A DNA stretch of 64,000 bases from Streptosporangium pseudovulgare (GTDB lineage Bacteria > Actinomycetota > Actinomycetes > Streptosporangiales > Streptosporangiaceae): NCBI RefSeq assembly GCF_014648055.1, contig NZ_BMQJ01000011.1:62001-126000 (forward strand). The letters are read 5' to 3'. Below, in pieces: positions 42,891-51,145 of the stretch. The position numbers and the translations under genes are program-made. The stretch's first letter is position 1. Each line of letters opens with the position of its first letter. The notes under the pieces are model-generated. The model saw only the letters and a list, made by a program, of their open reading frames with translations, ran no database searches and was not told the DNA's origin.

Positions 42891-43826
42891 CTATCGGTCC
42901 GCCGTGGCGGCGAGCCGGGCGCGGAGCGTGCGCAGCGCGTCGTCCACCAGCTCGGGCGTGCGCTGCTCCAGGCCGAACAGCACGTCCAGCGCCGGATCCG
43001 CCAGGGCCCAGAAGTCCAGCTTGCGGGCCAGCCGTACGGTGAACGGCAGGCCGCGGTGCGCCTGCACCCGCCGTACGAAGTCGGGGCCCGCCTCCGCCCA
43101 GAGGTAGGACAGGTCGTAGTCGGGGTCGCCGACCTCGGCGTCGCCGAAGTCGATGAGCCCGGTGATCTCGTCCCCGGTGACGAGCAGGTGGTCCAGGCTC
43201 ACGTCGCCGTGCGTGAACGCGGGCCGGTAGGCGAAGTTGGCGTCGTCGCCGAGGTAGCCCTCCCAGACGGCCAGCAGCGTCCGCCCCTCCCCCGGCGTCA
43301 GCCTCGGCAGCACCTCCGCCCGGACGGCGGCCAGGTCGCCGGCGAAGTCCTCCCGCAGGTCCCAGGACGGCGCCCCCAGCTTCTCCGCCGTCTCCGCGGG
43401 GAAGGCGTGCAGGGCGTCGAGGATCCCGGCCACCTGCCGGACCGGCCCCGGCAGGCCGGGCAGCCCCCGGGCGTGCCAGCGCTCCGGAGTCAGCACCTCG
43501 CCCGGGACGAGCGGGTAGCCACAGAACGAGCCCGGCCCGAGGGGGTTGGGCGCGGTGAACAGGAACCGTGGAATCGCCACACCGAGGTCCCGGTGGAGGG
43601 TGAGCTCGGGCAGCAGCCGGGCCTCCTTGGCGACGCTCCCGGCCCCGTCGGAGTTCTTCGGCAGCCGCAGCACGATCGCGCCGTCCAGCAGCAGCGTCAC
43701 GTTGTCCAGCCCCGCCCCCAGCGGCCGCAGCGGAGCGTTCCGCCGCTCCGGCAGCACATCGGCGAGCGCCTCCCGGACCTTCGGCTCCCAGTCGTCCGGC
43801 AACGAGACATCCCTGATCACGGACAT
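42891..43826 (-). CDS. Aminoglycoside-phosphotransferase-family kinase
   Basis: 311-residue protein-kinase-like small-molecule kinase. Motifs are AIVLRLPKN (ATP Lys), AFTHGDVSLDHLLV (catalytic HGD..LDH, where Asp-His replace the usual xxN) and LIDFGDAEVGDPDYDL (metal-binding). It has the length and C-terminal helices of APH(3'')/APH(4)-like enzymes. The family covers antibiotic resistance and housekeeping kinases; this one cannot be placed. It converges with the MarR gene. The catalytic-loop Asn is apparently replaced, which deserves note. Confidence 0.85.
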   Translation of the reverse strand: MSVIRDVSLPDDWEPKVREALADVLPERRNAPLRPLGAGLDNVTLLLDGAIVLRLPKNSDGAGSVAKEARLLPELTLHRDLGVAIPRFLFTAPNPLGPGSFCGYPLVPGEVLTPERWHARGLPGLPGPVRQVAGILDALHAFPAETAEKLGAPSWDLREDFAGDLAAVRAEVLPRLTPGEGRTLLAVWEGYLGDDANFAYRPAFTHGDVSLDHLLVTGDEITGLIDFGDAEVGDPDYDLSYLWAEAGPDFVRRVQAHRGLPFTVRLARKLDFWALADPALDVLFGLEQRTPELVDDALRTLRARLAATADR

Positions 43827-44126
43827 ACCGTACTAGCCGGTGCCGGCGAGCGCTCCACGTCCGCCCCTGCCCCCGGGAGGCCGGGAGGCCGGGAGGCCGG
43901 GAGGCCGGGAGGCCGGGACGCCGGGAGGCCGGGACGCCGGGAGGCCGGGAGGCCGGGAGGCCGGGACGCCGGGAGGCCGGGACGCCGGGAGGCCGGGGAA
44001 CACCGGCCGTCGAAGACGCCGGAGCCCGTCCGCGGTGCCCCGGGGGACGAAGCGCTGACCGGATCGTTCCGCAGGCTGACCGGTTCACGCCTTCAGCTCC
44101 CGCCCCCACCCCGCCACCCTTGAGGG
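43827..44126. other. 300-bp intergenic stretch dominated by tandem repeat
   Basis: The first part holds the 8-bp minisatellite listed separately. The remainder (44000-44126) is GC-rich with no gene-like frame of its own. A promoter for the isochorismatase-like gene must lie here, but none is clear. Confidence 0.5.
43874..43996. repeat. 8-bp tandem repeat CGGGAGGC/CGGGACGC
   Basis: About 15 copies of an 8-base unit, CGGGAGGC with CGGGACGC variants. A period of 8 means a coding frame would be phase-broken on length change, so it is likely a non-coding minisatellite prone to slippage. It lies between divergent genes. Confidence 0.85.
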
Positions 44127-44711
44127 GTGAACAACGCACTCGTCGTCATCGACGTTCAGGAGTCCTTCCGGCAGATGCCGGACTGGGAGTTCGTATCGCA
44201 GCCGGACATCGTCGGCCAGGTCAACCGTCTGGTCACCGCGGCCCGCGCCCAGGACCACCTGGTGGTCTGGGTGCTCGGCTCCCGGCCGGGGTCCGGCACC
44301 GTGTTCGATCCGGCGCGGGGGCACGTCCGCCTGATGGACGGGCTCGAACCTCACGCGGGCGAGCCGCTCATCACCAAGACCGCGCACAACGCCTTCACCA
44401 CCACGAACCTGCACCAGATCCTCACCGCTCACGGCATCCGGCGGCTGACCGTGTGCGGCATCCGGACCGAGCAGTGCTGCGAAACCACCACCCGGATCGC
44501 CTCCGACCTCGGCTTCGACGTCGTCTTCGTCACCGACGCCACCGCGACCACCCCCATCCCGCACCGTGACGCGCCGCAGGATCTGCCGTTCCCGCAACTG
44601 GTGGACGACCCGCGGACGCTGGGCGTCGCCGATGTCATCGCGCGCACCGAGTACGCGCTCGCGGACCGGTTCGCCGTCATCCGCACCGTCGACGAACTGG
44701 CCGGGGCATAG
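44127..44711 (+). CDS. Isochorismatase-family cysteine hydrolase
   Basis: 194-residue cysteine hydrolase. The triad is Asp in LVVIDVQESF (about residue 9), Lys in LITKTAHNAF and Cys in VCGIRTEQCCETT. The family includes nicotinamidases and isochorismatases; the substrate is not clear. The GTG start lies just after GAGGGG. The next gene, a GlxA-like regulator, begins 11 bases downstream. Pairing of an isochorismatase-like hydrolase with a DJ-1/AraC regulator is common in actinobacteria, which suggests co-regulation. Confidence 0.88.
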   Translation: MNNALVVIDVQESFRQMPDWEFVSQPDIVGQVNRLVTAARAQDHLVVWVLGSRPGSGTVFDPARGHVRLMDGLEPHAGEPLITKTAHNAFTTTNLHQILTAHGIRRLTVCGIRTEQCCETTTRIASDLGFDVVFVTDATATTPIPHRDAPQDLPFPQLVDDPRTLGVADVIARTEYALADRFAVIRTVDELAGA

Positions 44712-44722
44712 GCTCGGCGACT

Positions 44723-45616
44723 GTGCCCCGGGTCGTCTTCCTGCTCATCCCACGAGTGCACCTGCTCGACGTGGCCGGGCCGGCCCAGGTCTTCTCCACC
44801 GCGGCCGACTTCGGCCACGAGTACGTCCTGTCGTACGTGTCCGAGGAGACGCCCGTCGCCACCGTGCAGGGACTGCCCCTGCACGCCGAACACACGTGGC
44901 CCGACCTGGAACCGGACGATCTCATCGTCGTGCCGGGCTGGCGCGGCCCGACCCGCATGGCCGGGGCCGGCACCCTGCACCGGCTGCGCGAGCACCACGC
45001 GGCCGGCGGCACCGTGGCGGGTGTCTGCGCGGGCGCCGACGCGCTCGGCCGGGCCGGCCTGCTCGACGGCCGCCGCTGCACCACCCACCACGCGTCCCAG
45101 GACGAGCTCGCCCGCCTCTATCCGAGGGCCAGGGTCGTGCGCGACGTGCTCTACGTCGAGGACGGGCGGGTGGTGACCTCGGCGGGCGTGGCCAGCGGCA
45201 TCGATGTGGCACTTCACCTGCTGAGCACCAGGCACGGGCCGTACGCCGCCGGCCGGGTGGCCCGCGCCATGGTGGTGCACGGTCGCCGCCAGGGAGCGTC
45301 ACCGCAGGTCAGCGCGATGCTCCGGCACCGCGGCCACGACGACGAGACCGTTCACCGCATCCAGAACCTGATCGACGCGCGTTTCACCCAGCGGCTCCCA
45401 CTCTCGACGCTGGCCGACGCGGCCGGCTGCAGCGAACGGACCGTCACCCGGCTCTTCCGGCACGCGACCGGCCTCACGCCGCTGGCCTACCAGACCGCGC
45501 TGCGCCTGGAGCGGGCCGAACACCTCCTGGGGCAGGGCGCGACGACAGAGACGGCCGCCCGCGAGGCCGGCTTCGGCGACGCACGGATGCTGCGCCGCCT
45601 GCGCGCCCGGATGTAG
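44723..45616 (+). CDS. GlxA-type AraC-family regulator
   Basis: 297-residue regulator. The N-terminal DJ-1/PfpI-like domain (about 1-170) has the nucleophile-elbow Cys in VAGVCAGADAL and the helper HHAS. The C-terminal AraC HTH (about 205-297) reads LPLSTLADAAGCSERTVTRLF, then LTPLAYQTALRLERAEHLL and ETAAREAGFGDARMLRRL (each in parts). The second HTH is slightly short compared with relatives that end GF.S...F.R.F. It is co-transcribed with the isochorismatase-like gene and probably controls it. The DJ-1 part likely binds a small molecule rather than acting as an enzyme. Confidence 0.9.
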   Translation: MPRVVFLLIPRVHLLDVAGPAQVFSTAADFGHEYVLSYVSEETPVATVQGLPLHAEHTWPDLEPDDLIVVPGWRGPTRMAGAGTLHRLREHHAAGGTVAGVCAGADALGRAGLLDGRRCTTHHASQDELARLYPRARVVRDVLYVEDGRVVTSAGVASGIDVALHLLSTRHGPYAAGRVARAMVVHGRRQGASPQVSAMLRHRGHDDETVHRIQNLIDARFTQRLPLSTLADAAGCSERTVTRLFRHATGLTPLAYQTALRLERAEHLLGQGATTETAAREAGFGDARMLRRLRARM

Positions 45617-45617
45617 G

Positions 45618-45639
45618 CCCGGCGGAGGTTTCCGCCGGG
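45618..45639 (+). terminator. Hairpin after GlxA-like gene
   Basis: CCCGGCGGA pairs exactly with TCCGCCGGG across GGTT, two bases after the regulator's stop codon. Confidence 0.6.
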
Positions 45640-45670
45640 TAAGACCGCGTTCATCCTGGAAGACCTCTCC

Positions 45671-45737
45671 ACCGCGACGGTGACGCGAGGCGGGACGTCG
45701 GCCCAGGGGCAGGCGGGGACCACGGGGACGCCCGCCT
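45671..45737 (-). pseudogene. 67-bp relic of the adjacent kinase gene
   Basis: This stretch matches 47006-47072, inside the C-terminal coding part of the P-loop kinase gene, with 6 differences in 67, all transitions by my count. On the minus strand it encodes AGVPVVPACPWADVPPRV against AGVPVVPARPWTDVLPRV in the intact gene. No other part of the kinase is recognisable nearby, so it is a fragment of a second copy in the same orientation, on the far side of the 45822-46910 gene. Confidence 0.75.
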
Positions 45738-45821
45738 GCCCCTGCCCCTCCGGAAAGCCTGGACGAAGGTGGTTACTTCCGGCCATCCGCACCAGCCCGG
45801 GACGCGTGAAACCATACGGCT

Positions 45822-46910
45822 GTGCCGAACAACGCCGTCCACGGGGATTCCGACCAGTTCACCGCTCGTCTCGTGGCCACCGCCGCCGCTCCGCTCGACC
45901 CCGCGTCGGCGGACGGTCCACAGGTGCTGCACTGGCCCGGGCGCAGGCTGCTGGTGCAGCGCGGGGACACCGAGCTGGCCATCCGCGACCTGGACGGGGA
46001 GGGGCTGGAGGTCCGCTTCCCCGCGCCCTGGCCCCGCCGGTACGGCTCGGTGGCGGTCTCTCCCACGGGTGACCTCGCCGTGTTCGCCGGCGTGCACGCG
46101 TTACGAGCCGTGGATTCGACCGGCGCCGTGCGGTGGGAGCTCCGGCACGGTTGCTGGTCCGCCGCCGTGTGCGCCGAGGCCCACGCCTCGTTCTCCGAGT
46201 ACGCCGACGACCACCACCACGGCCACGCGGACAGCGGCTCGGCGGCGTTCTCCTCGGACGGCAGGCTCCTCTGGGCCCACATCCGCAGCCACGCCGGGCA
46301 CGACACCAACGAGGAATGGCTGATCCTCGACCCCGCCGACGGCACGGTGCTGGCCCGGGCCGAGACGATGACCGTGGGATCGGGCTCCGCCCACTTCCCC
46401 CACCCGAACCCGGCGTACATGGGGCTGACGGTCGGCGAGGGTGAAGAGGACTCGCCCGTGCTGTGGGGACACTGGGATGGCGCGAGGCTCACCGTCCGGC
46501 GGTTCGTCGAGGAGGTCCTCCTCGCCGTCAGCCCGTCCGGGGAGTGCTTCCTGACCACGGATCCGGGACAGTGGTCCCTGTACCTGCACCGGGCGGAGGA
46601 CGGCCTCGAACTGCGGCGCCTGGACGCCGAGGAGGCCGTGCCGCCTCCGTCGGGCGAGGACGACCGCGCTCGGTGGGACTACGAGGCGGCCTTCCCCTAC
46701 GACGACACCGCCGTGGTCGGCACCGAGCACCACACGGACGCCGTTCCCCGCCACTGGGTCGTCGATCCACGCACGATGGGGGTGCGCGGCCGGATCGTCT
46801 ACCCCTTCCCCATCGCGGGATCTCCTCGATCAGCAGGGGAGGCCGCCTGGTACACGGTCTCCAGGGACCAGACCACCCTCCATCTGTGGGACCTGCCGCA
46901 CCGGGAATGA
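45822..46910 (+). CDS. Beta-propeller-like hypothetical protein
   Basis: 362-residue soluble protein I do not recognise. The text is a series of four-strand units of WD40/quinoprotein-like propellers: RLLVQRGDTELAIRDLDGEG, SVAVSPTGDLAVFAGVHALR, AAFSSDGRLLWAHIR, ILDPADGTVLARAE, LAVSPSGECFLTTD, and ending LHLWDLPHRE (some truncated). There is no signal peptide. It carries a His-rich turn (DDHHHGHAD). It is flanked by an intact kinase gene and a fragment of the same kinase, suggesting that rearrangement brought it here. It is probably a binding scaffold; its function is unknown. Confidence 0.65.
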   Translation: MPNNAVHGDSDQFTARLVATAAAPLDPASADGPQVLHWPGRRLLVQRGDTELAIRDLDGEGLEVRFPAPWPRRYGSVAVSPTGDLAVFAGVHALRAVDSTGAVRWELRHGCWSAAVCAEAHASFSEYADDHHHGHADSGSAAFSSDGRLLWAHIRSHAGHDTNEEWLILDPADGTVLARAETMTVGSGSAHFPHPNPAYMGLTVGEGEEDSPVLWGHWDGARLTVRRFVEEVLLAVSPSGECFLTTDPGQWSLYLHRAEDGLELRRLDAEEAVPPPSGEDDRARWDYEAAFPYDDTAVVGTEHHTDAVPRHWVVDPRTMGVRGRIVYPFPIAGSPRSAGEAAWYTVSRDQTTLHLWDLPHRE

Positions 46911-46911
46911 A

Positions 46912-47778
46912 TCAATGTCCCAGGCGTTCGCGCGGCTCGGAGCCGGCACCGGGGTCCCGGTGATCCGGAGTGCCGTCGGCCCGCGCCGAACGGGGATGTC
47001 CCCCTACCGCGGCGATGACGCGGGGCAGGACGTCGGTCCAGGGGCGGGCGGGGACCACGGGGACGCCCGCCTCGGCGGCCAGGGCGGCGAGGCGGGCGCC
47101 GTAACGGGCGCTGGCGCGGGCGCGGGCGCGCTGGTCGCCGTGGCCGGGCTCGCGGCTCAGGTAGTTCGCCGCGATCTGCGCCTCGTCGGGCTCGTGCAGG
47201 ACCACCGCCGCCACCCGCCCGTCCGCCGGGATCCCGGCGAAGGACTCCCGTACGGCCAGGCCGGGCAGAAGGTAGTCGCCCTCGACGACCACCGGGGTGC
47301 CGGTCTCCAGGTGGTTGGCCACCACCGCCTCGACGGCCGGGAGGAGCGCCTCGGCGATGGCGATCTGCAGGTCGGCGATGTCGTCGGCGGGCAGGCGGCC
47401 GTCCTCGGGGTGGGTGCGCCAGTGGTGCAGGAGCGGCTGCTGCTCGGGTGTGGTCATGGCGAGGAGCGCCTCGACGAGGTCGTCGACCTCCACGATCGGG
47501 ACGCCGTGGAGCCGCGCCAGGGGGTAGCTGACCCGGGTCTTGCCGGTTCCGGAGGCGCCGCAGATCAGCAGCACGTCCCAGGGGCGCCGTGGCGCTGGCG
47601 AGAGCCGGCCGTCCGAGGACTCGTTCGACGGGTCCGCGCCGCCCAGCGGGTGCACGCTGTTCTCCGTACCGTCCGGGAAGCGTCCCTCGCCCGCCGGTCC
47701 GCTCGGGGAGCGCCCATCCGTGGCTCCGTACGGCGGGCGGATGACCTCGGTCGAGGCCGTCGGTGCGCTGTCGTGCAT
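46912..47778 (-). CDS. P-loop kinase-like protein (AAA/2-phosphoglycerate-kinase-like)
   Basis: 288-residue protein. An N-terminal 65-residue low-complexity region is followed by a P-loop domain with Walker A GASGTGKTRVS (about 73-83) and VDDLVEALLAM. The text VVVEGDYLLPGLAV looks like a Walker-B region; then come LHEPDEAQIAANYLSRE and VPVVPARPWTDVLPRVI. This resembles the 2-phosphoglycerate kinase/zeta-toxin-like small P-loop kinases; the substrate is unknown. It converges with the propeller gene (1 base apart). A 67-base copy of its C-terminal coding region lies at 45671-45737. Confidence 0.72.
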   Translation of the reverse strand: MHDSAPTASTEVIRPPYGATDGRSPSGPAGEGRFPDGTENSVHPLGGADPSNESSDGRLSPAPRRPWDVLLICGASGTGKTRVSYPLARLHGVPIVEVDDLVEALLAMTTPEQQPLLHHWRTHPEDGRLPADDIADLQIAIAEALLPAVEAVVANHLETGTPVVVEGDYLLPGLAVRESFAGIPADGRVAAVVLHEPDEAQIAANYLSREPGHGDQRARARASARYGARLAALAAEAGVPVVPARPWTDVLPRVIAAVGGHPRSARADGTPDHRDPGAGSEPRERLGH

Positions 47779-47851
47779 GTTTACCCCTCTGATCTGCGGA
47801 CACTAAGTATTCCTGCATAGAGAGAACTTCGTGCAAGGGGAGGAACCACCC

Positions 47852-48046
47852 ATGGGTGCTGACGACAAGATCTCCAACAAGGCCGAAGAGCTCGGAGGCA
47901 AGGTCAAGGAGGGCGTCGGCCGCGCCACCGACGACGAGCGGCTTGAGGCCGAGGGCCGGGCCGACCAGGGGGAGAGCAAGTTCAAGCAGGCCGGGGAGAA
48001 GCTGAAGGACAGCGCCAAGGACGTGAAGGACGCCTTCAAGCGTTGA
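47852..48046 (+). CDS. CsbD-family stress protein
   Basis: 64-residue CsbD-like protein, Lys/Glu/Asp/Ala-rich, with the family text KAEELGGKVKEGVGRATDDERLEAEG (two parts) and the QAGEKLKDSAKDVKDAF tail. Family members are abundant under general stress and starvation; their molecular role is unknown. ATG 47852 follows GGGGAGGA at about 8 bases. It is followed by a perfect hairpin terminator and is probably monocistronic, driven by a stress sigma factor (inferred from family). Confidence 0.92.
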   Translation: MGADDKISNKAEELGGKVKEGVGRATDDERLEAEGRADQGESKFKQAGEKLKDSAKDVKDAFKR

Positions 48047-48117
48047 TCTCCCGGTCCGGCGGGCCGGAGTCCCCCGATTCAGGGGGATCGGAGGCTCCCG
48101 CCGCGGGAACTCGCAGG

Positions 48118-48144
48118 AAAGGGGCCCGGATTCCGGGCCCCTTT
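48118..48144 (+). terminator. Perfect 13-bp hairpin terminator with TTT
   Basis: AAAGGGGCCCGGA and TCCGGGCCCCTTT are exact complements around one base. It lies about 70 bases after the CsbD gene. Confidence 0.8.
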
Positions 48145-48149
48145 CTCAT

Positions 48150-48241
48150 GGGCCCCTTGCTCGTGGGTCCTCTTCCCCACGGACCTCTTCCTCACGGGCC
48201 CCTTGCTCACGGACCCCTCGCTCACGAACCCTTTGTTCACG
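48150..48241. repeat. Degenerate 15-bp tandem repeat
   Basis: About six units near GGGCCCCTTGCTCAC, with drift (GGACCTCTTCCTCAC, GGACCCCTCGCTCAC, GAACCCTTTGTTCAC). In one plus-strand frame they read as repeated HGPLA/HGPLP pentads, but that frame has no ribosome site and follows a terminator, so it is treated as non-coding. Confidence 0.7.
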
Positions 48242-48313
48242 AGCTCCCGCGGCATCTCACGGGTTCGTGAATAATGCCTTGTAACTCGATCAGGTGGTTT
48301 TTAGGGTGACCCG

Positions 48314-49744
48314 ATGTCTTCTCAACCCGCCCTCCTGCCGCGATCGACACCCGCCGCCTCGGGGGTGTCGTCCCGTTCGATCGCCGCGCTGCTGGACCGG
48401 CTCGAAGCACGATCCGTCGAGTGTCACTCGATCATGGTCGTACGCCACGGTCACGTCGTCGCCGAGGGCTGGTGGGCGCCGTACTCAGCCGGACGCCCGC
48501 ACCTTCTCTACTCGCTGACCAAGTCGTTCACCTCGGTCGCCGTCGGGCTCGTGATCGCCGACGGGCTGCTCTCCCTGGACGACCGGGTGGTGGACGTGTT
48601 GCCCGACCACGTTCCGGCCGGCATCCCGGAGCAGGGGCGCCGCCTCACCGTTCACCACCTGCTGTCCATGACGGCCGGACACCGCACGGACAGCCTCGAC
48701 GAGGCCTGGCGGCTGGAGCCGGGCGACCTGGTGAAGGGCTTCCTGCGCGTACCGTTTTCCGAGGCCGAGGGAACACGCCACACCTACGACAATTCGACCA
48801 CCTTCATCCTGGCCCGGATGGTGGAACGGGTCACCGGCCGCGGCCTTCCGGAACTGCTCGACGAGCGCCTTTTCACGCCGATGGGCATCGACCACGCCGA
48901 ATGGGACCGGGTGGCGAGCGGCGCCGCCTTCGGATTCCACGGCCTGCACCTCACGACCGAGGCCGTCGCCGCCTTCGGCGAACTGCTGCTGCGCGGCGGC
49001 CTGTGGGGCGACCGGCGACTCGTCCCCCGCGAATGGGTGGAGCTCGCGACCAGACGGCACATCGACACCCCGCAGGTCGAGGGCTGGTCGGAAAACCCCG
49101 ACGCGCTCTGCGGCTACGGCTACCAGTTTTGGATGTCGCGTCACGGTTACCGGGGCGACGGTGCCTTCGGCCAGCTGTGCGTGGTCGTCCCGTCGCACGA
49201 TCTCGTGGTCGCCGTGACCGGCGCGACGGTGCAGGGTGAGGAGATACTCGGCCCGCTGTGGGAGTGCCTGCTGCCCGGAATGGACCAGGCGGGAAGCGCC
49301 CAGGACGACGAGGTCCTCGCCGATCGGCTGCGGCGGCTGTCACTCGCGCCGGTACCGGGTTCGGCCGCCCCGGGGCGTTCCGTCAAGGCGAGGCTCGACG
49401 CCTCCGCCGAGGGTTCGGCGCTGCCCGACGGGACCACGGTGATCGTCGATCCCGTGGACGGCGGATGGCTCCTGCGGTTCGGGGCGCTCCTCGACGTCGA
49501 GGCCGGCCACGGCGAATGGCGGGAAAGCTCACCGCTCGGCCGTCCTGTCGTCGCGGCCGGCGCCTGGCAGGGCGACACGTTCGTCGCCGATCTCTACGTC
49601 ATCACCACCCCGCACCGGGTCCGGCTGGTGGTCGACGCCGACGCCGGAACGGCGGTGGCGACGTGGAACGTCGCGCCCCTGACCGGCCCCGATCTGGCGT
49701 TGCATCTGCGGTCGCCGCTGATGACACGGCCCGACGTCGCGTAG
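48314..49744 (+). CDS. Class C beta-lactamase-family serine hydrolase
   Basis: 476-residue serine hydrolase of the penicillin-binding/esterase group. The catalytic SxxK is in LYSLTKSFTSVAVG, the YxN motif is in HTYDNSTTF, and HLLSMTAGHRTD is the usual flanking text. The C-terminal 130 residues form an extra beta domain. No signal peptide is visible (start MSSQPALLPRS), so it is probably cytoplasmic, which favours esterase or amidase activity over beta-lactam resistance. There is no strong ribosome site before ATG 48314. Confidence 0.87.
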   Translation: MSSQPALLPRSTPAASGVSSRSIAALLDRLEARSVECHSIMVVRHGHVVAEGWWAPYSAGRPHLLYSLTKSFTSVAVGLVIADGLLSLDDRVVDVLPDHVPAGIPEQGRRLTVHHLLSMTAGHRTDSLDEAWRLEPGDLVKGFLRVPFSEAEGTRHTYDNSTTFILARMVERVTGRGLPELLDERLFTPMGIDHAEWDRVASGAAFGFHGLHLTTEAVAAFGELLLRGGLWGDRRLVPREWVELATRRHIDTPQVEGWSENPDALCGYGYQFWMSRHGYRGDGAFGQLCVVVPSHDLVVAVTGATVQGEEILGPLWECLLPGMDQAGSAQDDEVLADRLRRLSLAPVPGSAAPGRSVKARLDASAEGSALPDGTTVIVDPVDGGWLLRFGALLDVEAGHGEWRESSPLGRPVVAAGAWQGDTFVADLYVITTPHRVRLVVDADAGTAVATWNVAPLTGPDLALHLRSPLMTRPDVA

Positions 49745-49876
49745 GCACTGCGCAGGCACCGCGTAGGCACCGCACCGGCGGCCGCTCCCCGGCCGCAGGA
49801 GTCCTCTCCTTACGGCCGGGGCCGCTCCCCCGCGGGCTCCCCGCGGCCGGAGCCGCTCTCGTGAGCCGCGGTCCCG

Positions 49877-50242
49877 CTACGAGGCCGGTCCCATCTCCGG
49901 CTCGGGCGTCCGCTTGCCCGCCCCCTCTCCGGCACCCATTCCCTCCTCGGGACCGGGACCGGGACCGGGACCAGGAGCTGCGCCGTCGAGGAGGTCCCCC
50001 GGGTCGTCCGAGGGCAGATCCGCCAGGAGCGGGCGGTCGGGGAACGTCGTGTCCGCGGCCGATCTCTCGGCCACCACCCGGCTCTCGCCGTCGATGCCGC
50101 GCGGCGCCGGCGGCGGGTCGTCCGGTGTACCGCCGTGGTGTTTCCCGGCGGGGTCGTGGTCCTCGCCGGTGGGGTCACGGTCCTCCCCCATGGGACCGCC
50201 GCCGCCCTCTGCTGCTTCCTCGGGTGCTGCGTGCTCGTTCAT
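49877..50242 (-). CDS. Acidic, low-complexity hypothetical protein
   Basis: 121-residue unrecognised protein, rich in Glu, Asp, Pro and Gly, with a GPGPGPGP run near the C-terminus and no predicted structured core except PDRPLLADLPSDDPGDLLD. I chose the ATG at 50242. It lies divergent from a small stress-type gene. Codon bias in this frame is actinomycete-like, but short disordered frames can be spurious. Confidence 0.5.
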   Translation of the reverse strand: MNEHAAPEEAAEGGGGPMGEDRDPTGEDHDPAGKHHGGTPDDPPPAPRGIDGESRVVAERSAADTTFPDRPLLADLPSDDPGDLLDGAAPGPGPGPGPEEGMGAGEGAGKRTPEPEMGPAS

Positions 50243-50336
50243 ACGAACACCACTCCCCGGCAAAGCACTAAATATGTCCGTTTTAGGCATGTCGGCGAGC
50301 GATCGGGTAGGGAACCGGCTGAAGGGGGGAGAGACG

Positions 50337-50702
50337 ATGACCGTGACGCGGTTTCATGATCTGCCGCTCGCCGACCGGGACAGGGACTGGGACGCGGACG
50401 CGGCCGAGAAGCGGGTCCGCGAGTGGGCGGGCGCCGAGGAGAAGCCGAACGCGAAGTACCGGGAGGCGCACGTCTGGTACGACGGCGAGGAGCCGGAGAA
50501 CTTCGAGAGCTACAAGCTGCCGGTCGCCGACGTGATCGGCGGCGAACTGAAGGTCGTGCCGCACGCCGTGATGGCGGCCGGGGCGGTCATGCAGGGGGCG
50601 CGGGGCGGGGTGAAGATCCCCCGGGACGAGGTGGACCGGGTCAGGTCCCACCTGGCCAGGTACTACGCGAAGATGGGCGACACGCCGCCCTGGGAGCGCT
50701 GA
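50337..50702 (+). CDS. Small protein with DUF6582-like/phage-associated domain
   Basis: 121-residue protein. Its second half (KLPVADVIGGELKVVPHAV, then GGVKIPRDEVDRVRSHLARYY and PPWE) resembles a domain found in tailed-phage prohead/portal-associated proteins and in stand-alone actinobacterial proteins. I give the DUF6582 label from memory. The first half is charged (RDRDWDADAAEKRVREW). A purine-rich GGGGGGAGAG lies just before ATG 50337. It is followed by two small genes on the same strand (3-base gap to the next). The role is unknown; it may be phage-derived. Confidence 0.6.
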   Translation: MTVTRFHDLPLADRDRDWDADAAEKRVREWAGAEEKPNAKYREAHVWYDGEEPENFESYKLPVADVIGGELKVVPHAVMAAGAVMQGARGGVKIPRDEVDRVRSHLARYYAKMGDTPPWER

Positions 50703-50705
50703 CCG

Positions 50706-51095
50706 GTGCCGCGCTTCGAGTTCGCCTTCGAGTCGACGTGGATGACGCCGCTGAGGCTGATGGGCGTCACCCCCGAGCGGGCGTTCGTCGTCATCCACGC
50801 CGGTGAACTGTGGGTGCGCTTCGGCCCCTGGCGGCTGCGCACACCCCTCACCAACATCTCGGGCGCCCTCGTCACCGGCCCGTACACGCCGTGGAAGGTC
50901 ATCGGGCCGCACCTGTCGCTGGCTGATCGGGGCGTGACCTTCGGGACGAGTACCCAGAAGGGCGTATGCGTCCTGTTCCACCGGCCGGTGCCCGCGCTCG
51001 TGCCGGGGCGTCTGCTGACCCACCCCGGCGCAACCCTCACCGTGTCGGACCCCGAAGGACTGGTGGAGGCACTTCGACAGCCGCAGAGCACATGA
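50706..51095 (+). CDS. Conserved actinobacterial hypothetical protein
   Basis: 129-residue soluble protein, mainly beta: FEFAFESTWMTPLRLMGV, AFVVIHAGELWVRFGPWRLRTPL (in parts), VTGPYTPWKVIGPHLSLADRG and KGVCVLFHRPVPALVP. This pattern is common in actinobacteria as an unnamed family with a PH-like look. The GTG start lies 3 bases after the preceding stop, so the two are likely coupled. No function can be given. Confidence 0.7.
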   Translation: MPRFEFAFESTWMTPLRLMGVTPERAFVVIHAGELWVRFGPWRLRTPLTNISGALVTGPYTPWKVIGPHLSLADRGVTFGTSTQKGVCVLFHRPVPALVPGRLLTHPGATLTVSDPEGLVEALRQPQST

Positions 51096-51145
51096 CCGGC
51101 GGACACCCGGGTAGCAGGGTGGAGCTGATCAAGAGGAGGGGAGCA

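Noticed and set aside
43840..44058. Open frame through the 8-bp repeat array encoding Gly/Arg/Glu repeats
   Set aside because: The array has period 8, so the frame is an accident of repeat length; no start signal.
47779..47851. Stress-sigma promoter before the CsbD gene
   Set aside because: A GTTTAC word is present but the matching downstream GGGTAT-type box is absent at the right distance, so I do not call it.
48043..48270. Frame encoding repeated HGPLA/HGPLP pentads
   Set aside because: It begins at the CsbD stop, crosses the terminator hairpin and has no ribosome site; the pentads reflect the DNA repeat.
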